In this document: piece by piece, positions 31,540-40,241 of the stretch
Numbering within the stretch: position 1 is the stretch's first letter
Layout of the letters: every line of letters begins with the position of its first letter
From: Paenibacillus arenilitoris
Lineage (GTDB): Bacteria > Bacillota > Bacilli > Paenibacillales > Paenibacillaceae
Assembly (NCBI RefSeq): GCF_014705655.1
Contig: NZ_JACXIY010000013.1
Span: 1 to 64,000 of the forward strand
Direction: 5' to 3'
DNA length: 64,000 bases
Made by a program: the position numbers and the translations under genes
Notes under the pieces: model-generated
What the model was told of the DNA's origin: nothing
Database searches by the model: none
Seen by the model: the letters and a program-made list of their open reading frames with translations, nothing else

Positions 31540-32508
31540 ATGCGAAAGTCGCAGTTTATAGAAAACGGGACATTTTTTAAAGGGAATATTCATAGCCACA
31601 CGACAAGATCGGACGGTTTTTATGCACCGGCCAAACTGGTGGAAATGTATAAGGAACGGGGATACTCGTTTCTTGTATTGAGCGATCATGAAAAGTTCTT
31701 TGATTCAACGGAATTCGATGATCCGGGTTTCTTGGTGTATCCGGGACTGGAATGGTCTGCAAAACACCTCAACAAGCCGGATCAATGGAATGATCTTCAA
31801 GGATTGTTCGTTGGAACATTATCCGACCATTTCCGGGAAGAACAGAAGTGGGGGCACGATCAATACCTTGAATCCGTAAGCGGACACAGCCATAGAGCCG
31901 TTCAAAGAGCCATCGACTGCTTGCGCGAGGCGGGGCACCTGTCCATTTATAATCATCCCCGCATATCGCGGGTGGAGCCTGAAGAGATACTGGGGTTGGA
32001 AGGTTTGTTCGCATTAGAAATCTATAACCATAAAAGTGAAGTATATTGCGGCAATGGCACAGCAACGTTTTACTGGGACTGGCTCTTGCGGAAAGGAAAA
32101 CGGTTGTATGGAGTAGCCGACGATGATAACCACAACCAGGAAGCCGGCAATCGGACCAGGGACTCCTTTGGCGGTTGGATTATGGTGAAGGCCCGCGAGC
32201 TATCCCGCTCTGCACTTGCGGAAGCGCTAATTCAAGGAAGCTTCTATTCCTCGACAGGGCCGGAAATTTACGAGTACGGCATAGATGACGGAATGATCAA
32301 GATTGTAACATCTCCGGTTCAAAGCATTCGGTTTATTACGGATGGCAGCTTTGGCCAAAACTGGACCGCGGAAGACGGGACGAGCCTGACTGAAGCGAGC
32401 TATTCATTGACGGGCAAGGAGGTGTACGTGCGGGTTGAATGTATGGATGCTCACGGCAAGGTGGCCTGGAGTAATCCGATTTTCGAAGAAAACCTGCCGG
32501 GGTTGTAA
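31540..32508 (+). CDS. PHP-domain metal-dependent hydrolase
   Basis: Predicted metal-dependent phosphoesterase of 322 aa. The PHP motifs are GNIHSHTTRSDG (His18, His20, Asp25), LSDHEKF (His50) and IYNHPRIS (His139), with another in the GVADDDNHN segment. No signal peptide, so it is cytoplasmic. It is the first gene of an operon with Lpl-type permeases and a binding protein (31540-36140). PHP proteins hydrolyse phosphate esters; here the substrate would be a sugar phosphate or a phosphodiester derived from the imported compound. A hydrolase at the head of a sugar-import operon is unusual and suggests a phosphorylated ligand such as a glycerophosphodiester or teichoic fragment. Confidence 0.88.
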   Translation: MRKSQFIENGTFFKGNIHSHTTRSDGFYAPAKLVEMYKERGYSFLVLSDHEKFFDSTEFDDPGFLVYPGLEWSAKHLNKPDQWNDLQGLFVGTLSDHFREEQKWGHDQYLESVSGHSHRAVQRAIDCLREAGHLSIYNHPRISRVEPEEILGLEGLFALEIYNHKSEVYCGNGTATFYWDWLLRKGKRLYGVADDDNHNQEAGNRTRDSFGGWIMVKARELSRSALAEALIQGSFYSSTGPEIYEYGIDDGMIKIVTSPVQSIRFITDGSFGQNWTAEDGTSLTEASYSLTGKEVYVRVECMDAHGKVAWSNPIFEENLPGL

Positions 32509-32537
32509 ACTTTGAGGAGGATAGGAGTGCGTCAACT

Positions 32538-33473
32538 GTGATTAAAACACATATGAAGAACAGCAGGCCGTTACGGAAACAAGTTCTGCAAAGTTGGCAA
32601 TTGTATATCTTATTGCTCCCGGCTGCGACATACGTTGCGCTATTTAAGATTTATCCCATGTACGGTCTTCAGATGGCGTTTAAGGACTATAGAGCTTTAA
32701 ACGGTATATGGGGCAGCGAATGGGCAGGGATTAAACACTTTGAGCGCTTCTTCGCATCTTATGACTTTTGGCGGGTGCTTGGCAATACGATCGAGCTCAG
32801 CCTCTATGATCTGATCGTCAGTTTTCCGTTTCCGATCCTGCTCGCACTCATGCTGAACCAGGTTCGTGCGAAGCTGTTCAAACAATCTGTGCAACTGGTG
32901 ACGTACGCCCCGCATTTTATTTCCGTTGTTGTCTTGGTAGGTATGGTTGTGCAATTTCTCGATCCCAGGCTGGGATTGATCAATGGATTGATCGAGTTTT
33001 TTGGTTATCCGCAGATCAATTGGATGGCCAAACCGGAGTATTTCAAAACGATATACGTGCTCAGCGGCATCTGGCAAAATACCGGATTCGCTTGCATCAT
33101 TTATCTGGCTGCCTTATCGGGTATTAATCCAACCTTGCATGAGGCGGCTTTAATGGATGGCTCATCAAGAATCCGGCGAATTTGGCACATCGATCTTCCG
33201 GGGATTATGCCGGTGATCATGATTATTCTGATCTTGAATGCGGGACATATCCTTAACGTCGGTTATGAAAAAGTGCTGCTCATGCAAAACCCGTTAAATC
33301 TGGAGGCTTCCGAAGTTATTGACACCTATGTATACAAGATAGGGCTTAATTCGCCGCTGACGAATTATTCCTACGCTACTGCGATAGGACTGTTTAAATC
33401 CGTCGCAGGACTGATTATGCTGATAATCGTCAACTATGCTGCCAAAAAAGCAAAGCAAGCTACGCTATGGTAG
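32538..33473 (+). CDS. Lpl-type sugar ABC transporter permease (LplB-like)
   Basis: Permease of 311 aa with about six membrane helices. The N-terminal helix LYILLLPAATYVALFKIYPM and the text MYGLQMAFKDY are characteristic of LplB. The EAA loop is visible as LHEAALMDGSSRIRRIWHIDLPG. The start is uncertain: GTG 32538 is given, but ATG 32550 is an alternative; GAGGAGG lies about 15-20 nt upstream. Operon with the PHP gene. No ATPase is encoded nearby, normal for these systems, which share a common ATPase encoded elsewhere. Confidence 0.92.
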   Translation: MIKTHMKNSRPLRKQVLQSWQLYILLLPAATYVALFKIYPMYGLQMAFKDYRALNGIWGSEWAGIKHFERFFASYDFWRVLGNTIELSLYDLIVSFPFPILLALMLNQVRAKLFKQSVQLVTYAPHFISVVVLVGMVVQFLDPRLGLINGLIEFFGYPQINWMAKPEYFKTIYVLSGIWQNTGFACIIYLAALSGINPTLHEAALMDGSSRIRRIWHIDLPGIMPVIMIILILNAGHILNVGYEKVLLMQNPLNLEASEVIDTYVYKIGLNSPLTNYSYATAIGLFKSVAGLIMLIIVNYAAKKAKQATLW

Positions 33474-33482
33474 GAGCTAACT

Positions 33483-34370
33483 ATGAATATTCTAGAATCC
33501 AAACAAGACAAATGGTTTCTGGCTGCCAATTATGCAGCGTTGTTCCTCATCCTTGTTAATGTCTTATATCCGCTGTTATATATTCTCAGCTCCTCGCTCA
33601 GCTCTCCCCAGGCGGTCGTGTCCGGGCGAGTATGGGTTTGGCCTGTCGAGTTCACTTTGGACGGGTATAAGGTCGTCATGGAATATGAAAAGTTCTGGCT
33701 AGGATTCGCCAATTCGATGTTCTACACGGGAGTCGGCACATTCTTAAATGTCGTCGTAACGATTATGGCCGCCTATGCCCTATCAAGGAAAGATCTCCCG
33801 TTTGGCGTCTTTATTCTGTCGATCTTTGTCTTTACGACCTTGTTCCAGGCAGGGCTGATTCCGGAATTTCTTGTTGTGGATGCTCTGGGGATCATGAACA
33901 CCCGGTGGGCGATGATCTTTCCGACCGCTTTGTCCGTATTTCAATTACTGGTGGCTCGAACTTTTTTCGAAATTACGCTGCCGGAGGAATTATTAAAAGC
34001 CGCGCAGGTGGATGGCGCAAGCGATTTAACGTTTTTTTTCAAGATCGCTCTTCCGTTGTCCGCCCCCATCATTGCGGTGCTGTCCTTGTTTTATGCGGTA
34101 GGACACTGGAATCAATATTTTATGGCACTTATTTATTTGAGAGACGAAAGTTTGTTTCCGGTGCAGATTTTTCTTAGAAATGTTCTGGTGCAGAATGAGG
34201 TGGATTCTTCATTGCTGACCGGATTAGGGTCGGTTGAGGCTCAAAACGGATTGCGGCAGCTGCTTAAATATTCCGTCATTGTTATTGCCAGCGCCCCGAT
34301 GTTGATTGTATACCCCTTCTTACAAAAATATCTTGTAAAGGGAGCGCTGCTCGGTTCGATAAAAAGCTGA
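33483..34370 (+). CDS. Lpl-type sugar ABC transporter permease (LplC-like)
   Basis: Second permease of the transporter, 295 aa. Six membrane segments; the EAA loop is LPEELLKAAQVDGASDLTFFFKIALPLS, read over about residues 165-192, and it ends YLVKGALLGSIKS as LplC proteins do. It starts 9 bp after the first permease with GGAG upstream. Forms the heterodimeric channel with the preceding protein. Confidence 0.93.
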   Translation: MNILESKQDKWFLAANYAALFLILVNVLYPLLYILSSSLSSPQAVVSGRVWVWPVEFTLDGYKVVMEYEKFWLGFANSMFYTGVGTFLNVVVTIMAAYALSRKDLPFGVFILSIFVFTTLFQAGLIPEFLVVDALGIMNTRWAMIFPTALSVFQLLVARTFFEITLPEELLKAAQVDGASDLTFFFKIALPLSAPIIAVLSLFYAVGHWNQYFMALIYLRDESLFPVQIFLRNVLVQNEVDSSLLTGLGSVEAQNGLRQLLKYSVIVIASAPMLIVYPFLQKYLVKGALLGSIKS

Positions 34371-34436
34371 GCAAGCAAATCGGCTCGGAGGCTCCATATT
34401 AGAAAGGCGATTATCAATTGAGAGGAGAATCATAAG

Positions 34437-36140
34437 ATGGAACAAACAAGAAAATGCAAATTTAAGCGCCTGGTCATCCTCATCACCCTTGTCGTTTTAT
34501 TAGCTGCGTGTTCGAAAGACACCCCCAACCATGCCGAGCAAAACATGTCCGCGAATACGATCCGGCTGACCGAGCCAGGTACGTTTCCAATCGTAGAAGG
34601 AGACCCGGTAGAATTGACCGTCTTGACACGCGCCGATGCGCGAATGGAGGACATTCGAACGAATGCATTTACCAAGTATTACGAAGAATTGACCAATGTG
34701 AAGATCAATTGGGAAGTGGCGCCGGAAGGCGGCTTGGTGGAAGCTTTGAATCTGCGGCTGTCGACGGGGGATTTGCCGGATATTATTATGGGCATGCCGA
34801 TTGACCGGGCGCAGCAGAAAATTTATGGAGAACAGGGAGTGTTCCTTGATCTGAGTGAGCTATACGAGGAACACGGCTCGATCAGTAAGGAAATGTTCGA
34901 GAGAAATCCCCATGTTCTCGACTTCATCAGCAGCCAGGACGGAAAGTTCTATACCCTTCCGCAAGTTAGCGAGTGCGACTTTTGCGTTTCTCCGGTGAAC
35001 ATGTGGATCTACGAACCATGGCTGGAGCAGCTCGGATTGGACATGCCGGAGACGACGGAACAATTCTATGATGTGCTGCGTGCATTCCGCGATCAGGATC
35101 CGACAGGTCATGGAGGTGTCATCCCGCTCGCCGGCAGCCCGGCGGAAGGATTGCTAGCGCGAGTGGAGCAATTCTTGATGAATGCCTTTGTATATACCCC
35201 GCCCGAAAGGCTGTATTTGTCGAACGGGAAAGTGGAAGCCAGTTTCATGCAGCCCGGATGGAAGGAAGGGTTGAAGTATTTGCACAAGCTGTATGCCGAA
35301 GGGTTGCTGGCGGAGGAATCATTCACTATGGATAGACAGCAGCTTACGCAACTTGGCGAGCATCCGGAATACGCCGTTCTGGGAGCTGTTCCTGGCGGTT
35401 ATCAAGGGTATTTTACGGAGATTGGCTCCGAGAGCAACCGGTACCTCGAATACGTGATGGTACCGCCTCTGGAAGGTCCCGATGGCACACGCCAAGCCGT
35501 TCATTCTCCTTACGGGATTGTCGCGACGGATGTGATCACAAGTTCCGCTCTTGCCCATAAAGAGGTTGCTTTCAGGTGGCTGGAGGGATTGTACTTCCCG
35601 GAAGTTACGTTGCAAGCAAGGAGAGGCGTGCCAGGTGTGGATTGGGTGGAAGCAGATGAAGGAATGGTCGGGTTAGACGGCCGTCCTGCCAAAATAAAAG
35701 TGATTACGCAATACGGCAAGTCTAGCAATAATCACTGGTTTTCCATCGGTCCGTTCTGGTATTCCGAAGATGCGACGATGGAGGTTGCGGTGGAAGATCG
35801 AAGCCGGGATATAAACGCTATTTTATTCGATCAGTTAACAGCAAAATACGTCCCTCACCTTGCCGACATCGAAACCGTGCTCCCTCCGCTATTGTTTGAT
35901 GAGGAGCAAAGTATGGAAGTGGCCGACCTGAAAATGACGATCATGAATTACGTTGACGAGATGATCGCCAAATTTGTGTTGGGTCAAGCGGACATCGAGC
36001 AGGAATGGAGTCAGTACCTTGAGACGCTGGAAGAAATGAACGTCAGCCGATATATTGCGCTGCATCAACAGGCATTTGACAGCAAGGATCCCCTTCATGG
36101 CGAAGTCGAGGTTTATGATAAAGAACGGAAATCACATTGA
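34437..36140 (+). CDS. Extracellular solute-binding lipoprotein (LplA-like)
   Basis: Binding protein of 567 aa. Lipoprotein signal ending LLAACSK (Cys25), then a spacer and the LplA-type domain: NVKINWEVAP, LSTGDLPDIIMG, DEGMVGLDGRP and an acidic C-terminal half. The start has GAGGAG about 8 nt upstream. Last gene of the PHP-containing operon. It captures the ligand outside the cell; the ligand is unknown. Followed by a large hairpin. Confidence 0.93.
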   Translation: MEQTRKCKFKRLVILITLVVLLAACSKDTPNHAEQNMSANTIRLTEPGTFPIVEGDPVELTVLTRADARMEDIRTNAFTKYYEELTNVKINWEVAPEGGLVEALNLRLSTGDLPDIIMGMPIDRAQQKIYGEQGVFLDLSELYEEHGSISKEMFERNPHVLDFISSQDGKFYTLPQVSECDFCVSPVNMWIYEPWLEQLGLDMPETTEQFYDVLRAFRDQDPTGHGGVIPLAGSPAEGLLARVEQFLMNAFVYTPPERLYLSNGKVEASFMQPGWKEGLKYLHKLYAEGLLAEESFTMDRQQLTQLGEHPEYAVLGAVPGGYQGYFTEIGSESNRYLEYVMVPPLEGPDGTRQAVHSPYGIVATDVITSSALAHKEVAFRWLEGLYFPEVTLQARRGVPGVDWVEADEGMVGLDGRPAKIKVITQYGKSSNNHWFSIGPFWYSEDATMEVAVEDRSRDINAILFDQLTAKYVPHLADIETVLPPLLFDEEQSMEVADLKMTIMNYVDEMIAKFVLGQADIEQEWSQYLETLEEMNVSRYIALHQQAFDSKDPLHGEVEVYDKERKSH

Positions 36141-36262
36141 TGTGTTCACTCCTGAAGGCCATTCACATCCTAAGAAGAGGCTGATGCGGCTCCAATAAGG
36201 AATGCAGAAGCCTATTTATTTTGGATCCCCCATATCGTTTAGTCGGGCCGGCCAAGCGAACG

Positions 36263-36303
36263 ACCGGCTCTAAGCCGCAAGGAGACCGCGGCCAAGAGCC
36301 GGT
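36263..36303 (+). terminator. Large hairpin after the first Lpl operon
   Basis: ACCGGCTCT pairs with AGAGCCGGT and GCCGC with GCGGC inside. It lacks an immediate T-run (AGGTTCCGCCAGTTTTT follows), so terminator function is only likely. Confidence 0.5.
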
Positions 36304-36406
36304 AGGTTCCGCCAGTTTTTCCTCCTTTGCGTTCCGATGAAAACTCGGAAGGATATTAGCCTAAATGAACATAAAGATGACGCCAGGAAGTTCCTGCGCG
36401 TCTTCT

Positions 36407-36655
36407 TTATTGTGCTTGTGCAGCTTTAGTTGTTAAGAGCGATTCGAACTTATCGACGGCCACCTGATCAGCAGTTCGGAGAGCGTGGCCATAAATATTC
36501 ATTGTTGTGGTGATGATAGCCGTCGGATTGGGTGGCATATTCGTCCCGGAACAGGTGTAGCTGTGATATACATTCGGCTCAAGAATAAATACGTCGCCCG
36601 TGCTAATGTTGAAGATACTTGGCAGATCGTCTAAGTTTTTTCTTAAATCGTCCAA
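36407..36655 (-). pseudogene. Chimeric remnant: AraC cupin fragment joined to a tyrosine integrase tail
   Basis: An 82-aa frame whose two halves come from different families. The first half (STGDVFILEPNVYHSY) reads like the N-terminal cupin of an AraC-type sensor. The second (ITTTMNIYGHALRTADQ, then VDKFESLL) is the C-terminal end of a phage or ICE-type tyrosine integrase and includes the catalytic Tyr of MNIYGHAL. The join is at about residue 42. Both are too short to work. It points to a mobile element once present here and mostly deleted. A hairpin (arms near 36371-36412) lies at its 3' end. Confidence 0.7.
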
Positions 36656-36722
36656 GAAAGCAGCTTCCTACTTCTATTAAATTCAAATTAGAGCGTACAT
36701 TCCCGCGTTTGGCTTAAAGGAA

Positions 36723-36763
36723 GGATCGCACTGTTTATTACGGTGCGGTCCCTGCTTTTTTTT
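36723..36763 (+). terminator. Terminator before the YesMN-type genes
   Basis: GGATCGCAC and GTGCGGTCC arms around TGTTTATTACG, followed by CTGCTTTTTTTT. Confidence 0.8.
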
Positions 36764-36831
36764 GGAGGAATCGTCGAACGTAACCAGAAGTATGTATACA
36801 ACTTGTCCTATGACCTTTAAGGAGGCTCTAT

Positions 36832-38550
36832 ATGAAATCGTTCATGCAATCACCGAGACGCTCCATCTTCGGCAAAATCGTCATGACCTTTTTAGGGCTT
36901 CTCATTCCGCTTTGCAGCTTGAATTTGTTTATGAACGAGTCGGGCGCGGATGCGGTCCGTTCGGAAATCGTCAATTCCATGAATACGAAGGTCGAGCTGT
37001 ATATGAATTTGATCGAGTCCGATGTGGAACGTATCGTAAAATTGATCCAAGCCTATGTCAACGACGAAGATCTGATGAAATTAAGCACCTCCGCCTCGAT
37101 CATGACCGATATTGAAAAGACGCAATCCATTCTCGCGCTGAAGAGCAAGCTTGATCTCTTCGAGGAGTCCAGCCGATTCGTTCACCAAGTGAACGCCTTC
37201 ATTCCCTTGCTTAACAGGAGCGTAACGTCCAACGATAACTCGATCACCGCCTTTGATCAAGCGCAATTTGAAGCGCTCTGCGTAACGACGAACCGTTATG
37301 AAGCCCCTTTCCTCCAGTGGAACGGCAGACTGTTCATCAGCGTGCCGTCTTCGGATCCCGTCGTGTTGGAAGGCAAGGAGCCGCTTTTCCTGCTGACCGT
37401 AGAGCTGTCGGAACGCGAGCTCCGGAACGCGCTGCGGCAATTTACGACGAACGGGGAGCAAGCCGTGCTTGCCGGCAATCATTTGCCGTGGTCGATTTCC
37501 AGCGGTTCGGAAAGTTCTGATTCGGATGCCGGCAGCGAAAAGTTTCTTGTCGTCGGAAAGTCGTCGTCCAGACTGGACAGCACGTTGTCGATCTATATGC
37601 CGGAAAACCGTATTTTCGGTTCGCTTAAGCGGTACCGGTATTGGTTGATTCTGCTGACGTCGCTGTCCGTGGCCGTCATTATCTTCTTCGCTTTCAGCAT
37701 CTACCGGATCATCCAGCGGCCGTTGCGGACGTTAGTGCGTTCTCTCAATAAGGTAGAGCAGGGCAATTTCAACTTCGTCTTAACCTACCCCTTGAAGGAT
37801 GAATTCGGTTTTTTATATAGACGGTTCAATGCGATGGTCAAAGAGCTGAACGTGTTGGTTCATGAGGTTTATGAGCAAAAATACCGCGTCCGCCTTGCCG
37901 AGCTGAGACAGCTTCAGTCGCAGATCAATCCTCATTTTTTATATAACAGCTTCTTCATCCTGCACCGGATGGCGAAATTGCACGATAACGAAAATATCGA
38001 GCGGTTTACGAAATTTTTAGGAGAGTACTTCCAATTCATCACCCGCGACGGGGTACATGAAACTACGCTGGAGACGGAAGCGAAGTATGCGAGGACTTAC
38101 ATGGACATCCAGTCGTTCCGCTTTGCGAACCGGATTCACGGCGAATTCGGCGAGCTGCCGGAAGAAATACGGAACCTGCAGGTTCCGCGGCTAATCTTGC
38201 AGCCGCTTATCGAGAACGCTTACAACCACGGTTTGGAGAATAAAAAGAAGGATGGATGGATCCGCGTCAGCTTTCGAGCGGACGGCGGGATGCTGCTTGT
38301 TGCCGTCGAGGATAACGGGGAGGAATTGAACGAGGAAAAGCTCCAATCGCTTTGCATTCGCCTGTATGTACCGGAGGAGGCTTCCGAGAGCACGGGGTTA
38401 ATCAACGTACACCGCCGCTTACGGATCAAATACGGACAAGCAGGCGGCGTATCGCTTTCATTAGGCGAATCGGGCGGACTGAGAGCGGAGCTTCGAATTC
38501 CTTTAGGGCGGGAGGAGGATGAGCATGTACCGGCTGCTCATTGTGGATGA
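36832..38550 (+). CDS. YesM-type sensor histidine kinase
   Basis: Membrane sensor kinase of 572 aa. A first membrane helix lies at about residues 12-32, an extracellular sensor domain at about 33-265, and a second helix at about 267-292. A HAMP domain follows, then the His_kinase domain with phosphoacceptor His368 (SQINPHFLYNS) and a HATPase end (LIENAYNHGLENK). The LytS/YesM class pairs with AraC-type regulators such as the next gene, whose start overlaps it by 32 bp. It probably senses a sugar outside, possibly via the binding protein encoded downstream. Confidence 0.94.
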   Translation: MKSFMQSPRRSIFGKIVMTFLGLLIPLCSLNLFMNESGADAVRSEIVNSMNTKVELYMNLIESDVERIVKLIQAYVNDEDLMKLSTSASIMTDIEKTQSILALKSKLDLFEESSRFVHQVNAFIPLLNRSVTSNDNSITAFDQAQFEALCVTTNRYEAPFLQWNGRLFISVPSSDPVVLEGKEPLFLLTVELSERELRNALRQFTTNGEQAVLAGNHLPWSISSGSESSDSDAGSEKFLVVGKSSSRLDSTLSIYMPENRIFGSLKRYRYWLILLTSLSVAVIIFFAFSIYRIIQRPLRTLVRSLNKVEQGNFNFVLTYPLKDEFGFLYRRFNAMVKELNVLVHEVYEQKYRVRLAELRQLQSQINPHFLYNSFFILHRMAKLHDNENIERFTKFLGEYFQFITRDGVHETTLETEAKYARTYMDIQSFRFANRIHGEFGELPEEIRNLQVPRLILQPLIENAYNHGLENKKKDGWIRVSFRADGGMLLVAVEDNGEELNEEKLQSLCIRLYVPEEASESTGLINVHRRLRIKYGQAGGVSLSLGESGGLRAELRIPLGREEDEHVPAAHCG

Positions 38551-40144
38551 CGAACCGTACACGGTCGACGGGTTGTATGAGATGCTGCAGGAAACGGATC
38601 TGGAGGAGCTCGAATTGTACAGGGCTTATTCAGCGGACGAAGCGCTTCATTGGCTTGGCCGAGTGAAGATCGATATCGTGCTTAGCGATATCAAGATGCC
38701 CGGGATGGACGGGTTGGGGCTGCACCGGCGGATCAAGCAACGGTGGCCTCGCTGCAAGGTCATATTCCTGACCGGCATGAATGATTCGGAATACGTGAGA
38801 CAGTGCCTTCGTGACGGAGGCGTCGATTATATACTGAAGACCGAGGGCGACGAACCGATTGTTGCAAGCATTAGGTCCGCTATAGAGCGGCTGGAGGAAG
38901 AGCTTCATAATGACAGATTCATGCGGATTGCGAAAGAACGGTTCGCAGAGGCGCTCCCGGTCCTTCGCAACGATTGGTTCCGCAGGCTGCTGCATGACGG
39001 AGCGGAGGACGCGGGGCTGACGCAATCGAGGCTTGCCGATCTGGCATGCCCTCTGCATGCGGATGCCCCCGTGCTTCCCGTGCTCCTGCGCGTGGACCGA
39101 TGGCCGGTACGCATTTCCGTTATGGACCGGCAGCTTCTTATCTACGCAATGGAGAACATTATTTCCGAGTATTTTACAGCGCAGGCCTTGCAGATGATCG
39201 CATTGGACGATTCCTGCTTTATGCTCTTGGTGCAGCCGGGAAATCGATCCGAACCGGAGCGGGAAGGCATACTTCGATTCGTGCGAGGAACTCTTGAAAC
39301 CGTGCAGCGCACTTGCGGCACGTTACTTCATCTTCCTGTTTCCGTCATGTGCGGGCATGAGCAGGCGGATTGGGCGAATTTGCCGGAGACGTATTTCCGG
39401 ATGAAGAAGGCGCTTGTTCTTAGCGCCGGTCCGGGCGATACGATGATGCTGTTCATATCGAACGGCGGTACCGAGGGTTCTTGCGAAAATCGAGGAGAGA
39501 CGATGCTGGCGAGGTTAAGAGAACGGCTCGACACGGTGCTCGAAGGCGGGCGTTCGGAAGAGGCGCATGCCGTCATCTCCGCATGGTTCGAGGGCGCTCA
39601 TGATTACGCCGTTTATTTGGAGGCTTACTATACGATTGCAAACAAATTCATCGGACTCGTGAACCGTTGGGGCTGGGTCGACCGTCTCTATCCGGTTATC
39701 CGGCTGGAGAGGCTGATGGACATTCAAAGTCATCATTCAAGGGAGCAAGCGATCGGATATTTGCAGAAGACGGCCGAACATTTGATCGCGCTGAAGAAGA
39801 ACGTTCAAGACGAAAGAGCGGATAGAATCGTGGACAAAGTCAATAAATTTATCCGCGGACGGATCGCTTATGACGTTTCGCTTACGGCACTCGCGGAAGC
39901 CGTTTATTTGAATCCGTCTTATTTGTCGCTCTTATACAAGCAGACGACGGGCCAAAATATTTCCGATTACATCACGAACGTCCGACTGGAGAAAGCCAGA
40001 GAACTTCTGGCGGCCACACCGCTCAAAATCCACGAAGTCGCGGCGGCGATCGGATTTGACAACGCCGGTTATTTCACCCGGTTTTTCAGAAAACATACCG
40101 GCATCGGGCCGCAGGATTACCGGAATCAAGCATTTCCAAAATAA
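38519..40144 (+). CDS. YesN-type response regulator with AraC DNA-binding domain
   Basis: Cytoplasmic regulator of 541 aa. The N-terminal receiver starts YRLLIVDDEPYTVDGL, with phosphoacceptor Asp57 (IVLSDIKMPG) and Lys in YILKTEGD. A long helical middle part follows. The C-terminal AraC domain has two helix-turn-helix units: VSLTALAEAVYLNPSYLSLLYKQ and IHEVAAAIGFDNAGYFTRFFRK. A GGGAGGAGG lies just before ATG 38519; ATG 38525 is also possible. It likely activates the downstream transporter and rhamnosidase genes. Confidence 0.95.
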   Translation: MSMYRLLIVDDEPYTVDGLYEMLQETDLEELELYRAYSADEALHWLGRVKIDIVLSDIKMPGMDGLGLHRRIKQRWPRCKVIFLTGMNDSEYVRQCLRDGGVDYILKTEGDEPIVASIRSAIERLEEELHNDRFMRIAKERFAEALPVLRNDWFRRLLHDGAEDAGLTQSRLADLACPLHADAPVLPVLLRVDRWPVRISVMDRQLLIYAMENIISEYFTAQALQMIALDDSCFMLLVQPGNRSEPEREGILRFVRGTLETVQRTCGTLLHLPVSVMCGHEQADWANLPETYFRMKKALVLSAGPGDTMMLFISNGGTEGSCENRGETMLARLRERLDTVLEGGRSEEAHAVISAWFEGAHDYAVYLEAYYTIANKFIGLVNRWGWVDRLYPVIRLERLMDIQSHHSREQAIGYLQKTAEHLIALKKNVQDERADRIVDKVNKFIRGRIAYDVSLTALAEAVYLNPSYLSLLYKQTTGQNISDYITNVRLEKARELLAATPLKIHEVAAAIGFDNAGYFTRFFRKHTGIGPQDYRNQAFPK

Positions 40145-40241
40145 AAGAGAACAAATCCAAACAGTGTGTTATATCGCCGTCGTACGAGCGGACTTATACT
40201 AAAGCCAAGATCATCATCACAATCGATGAAGGAGGATGTTC

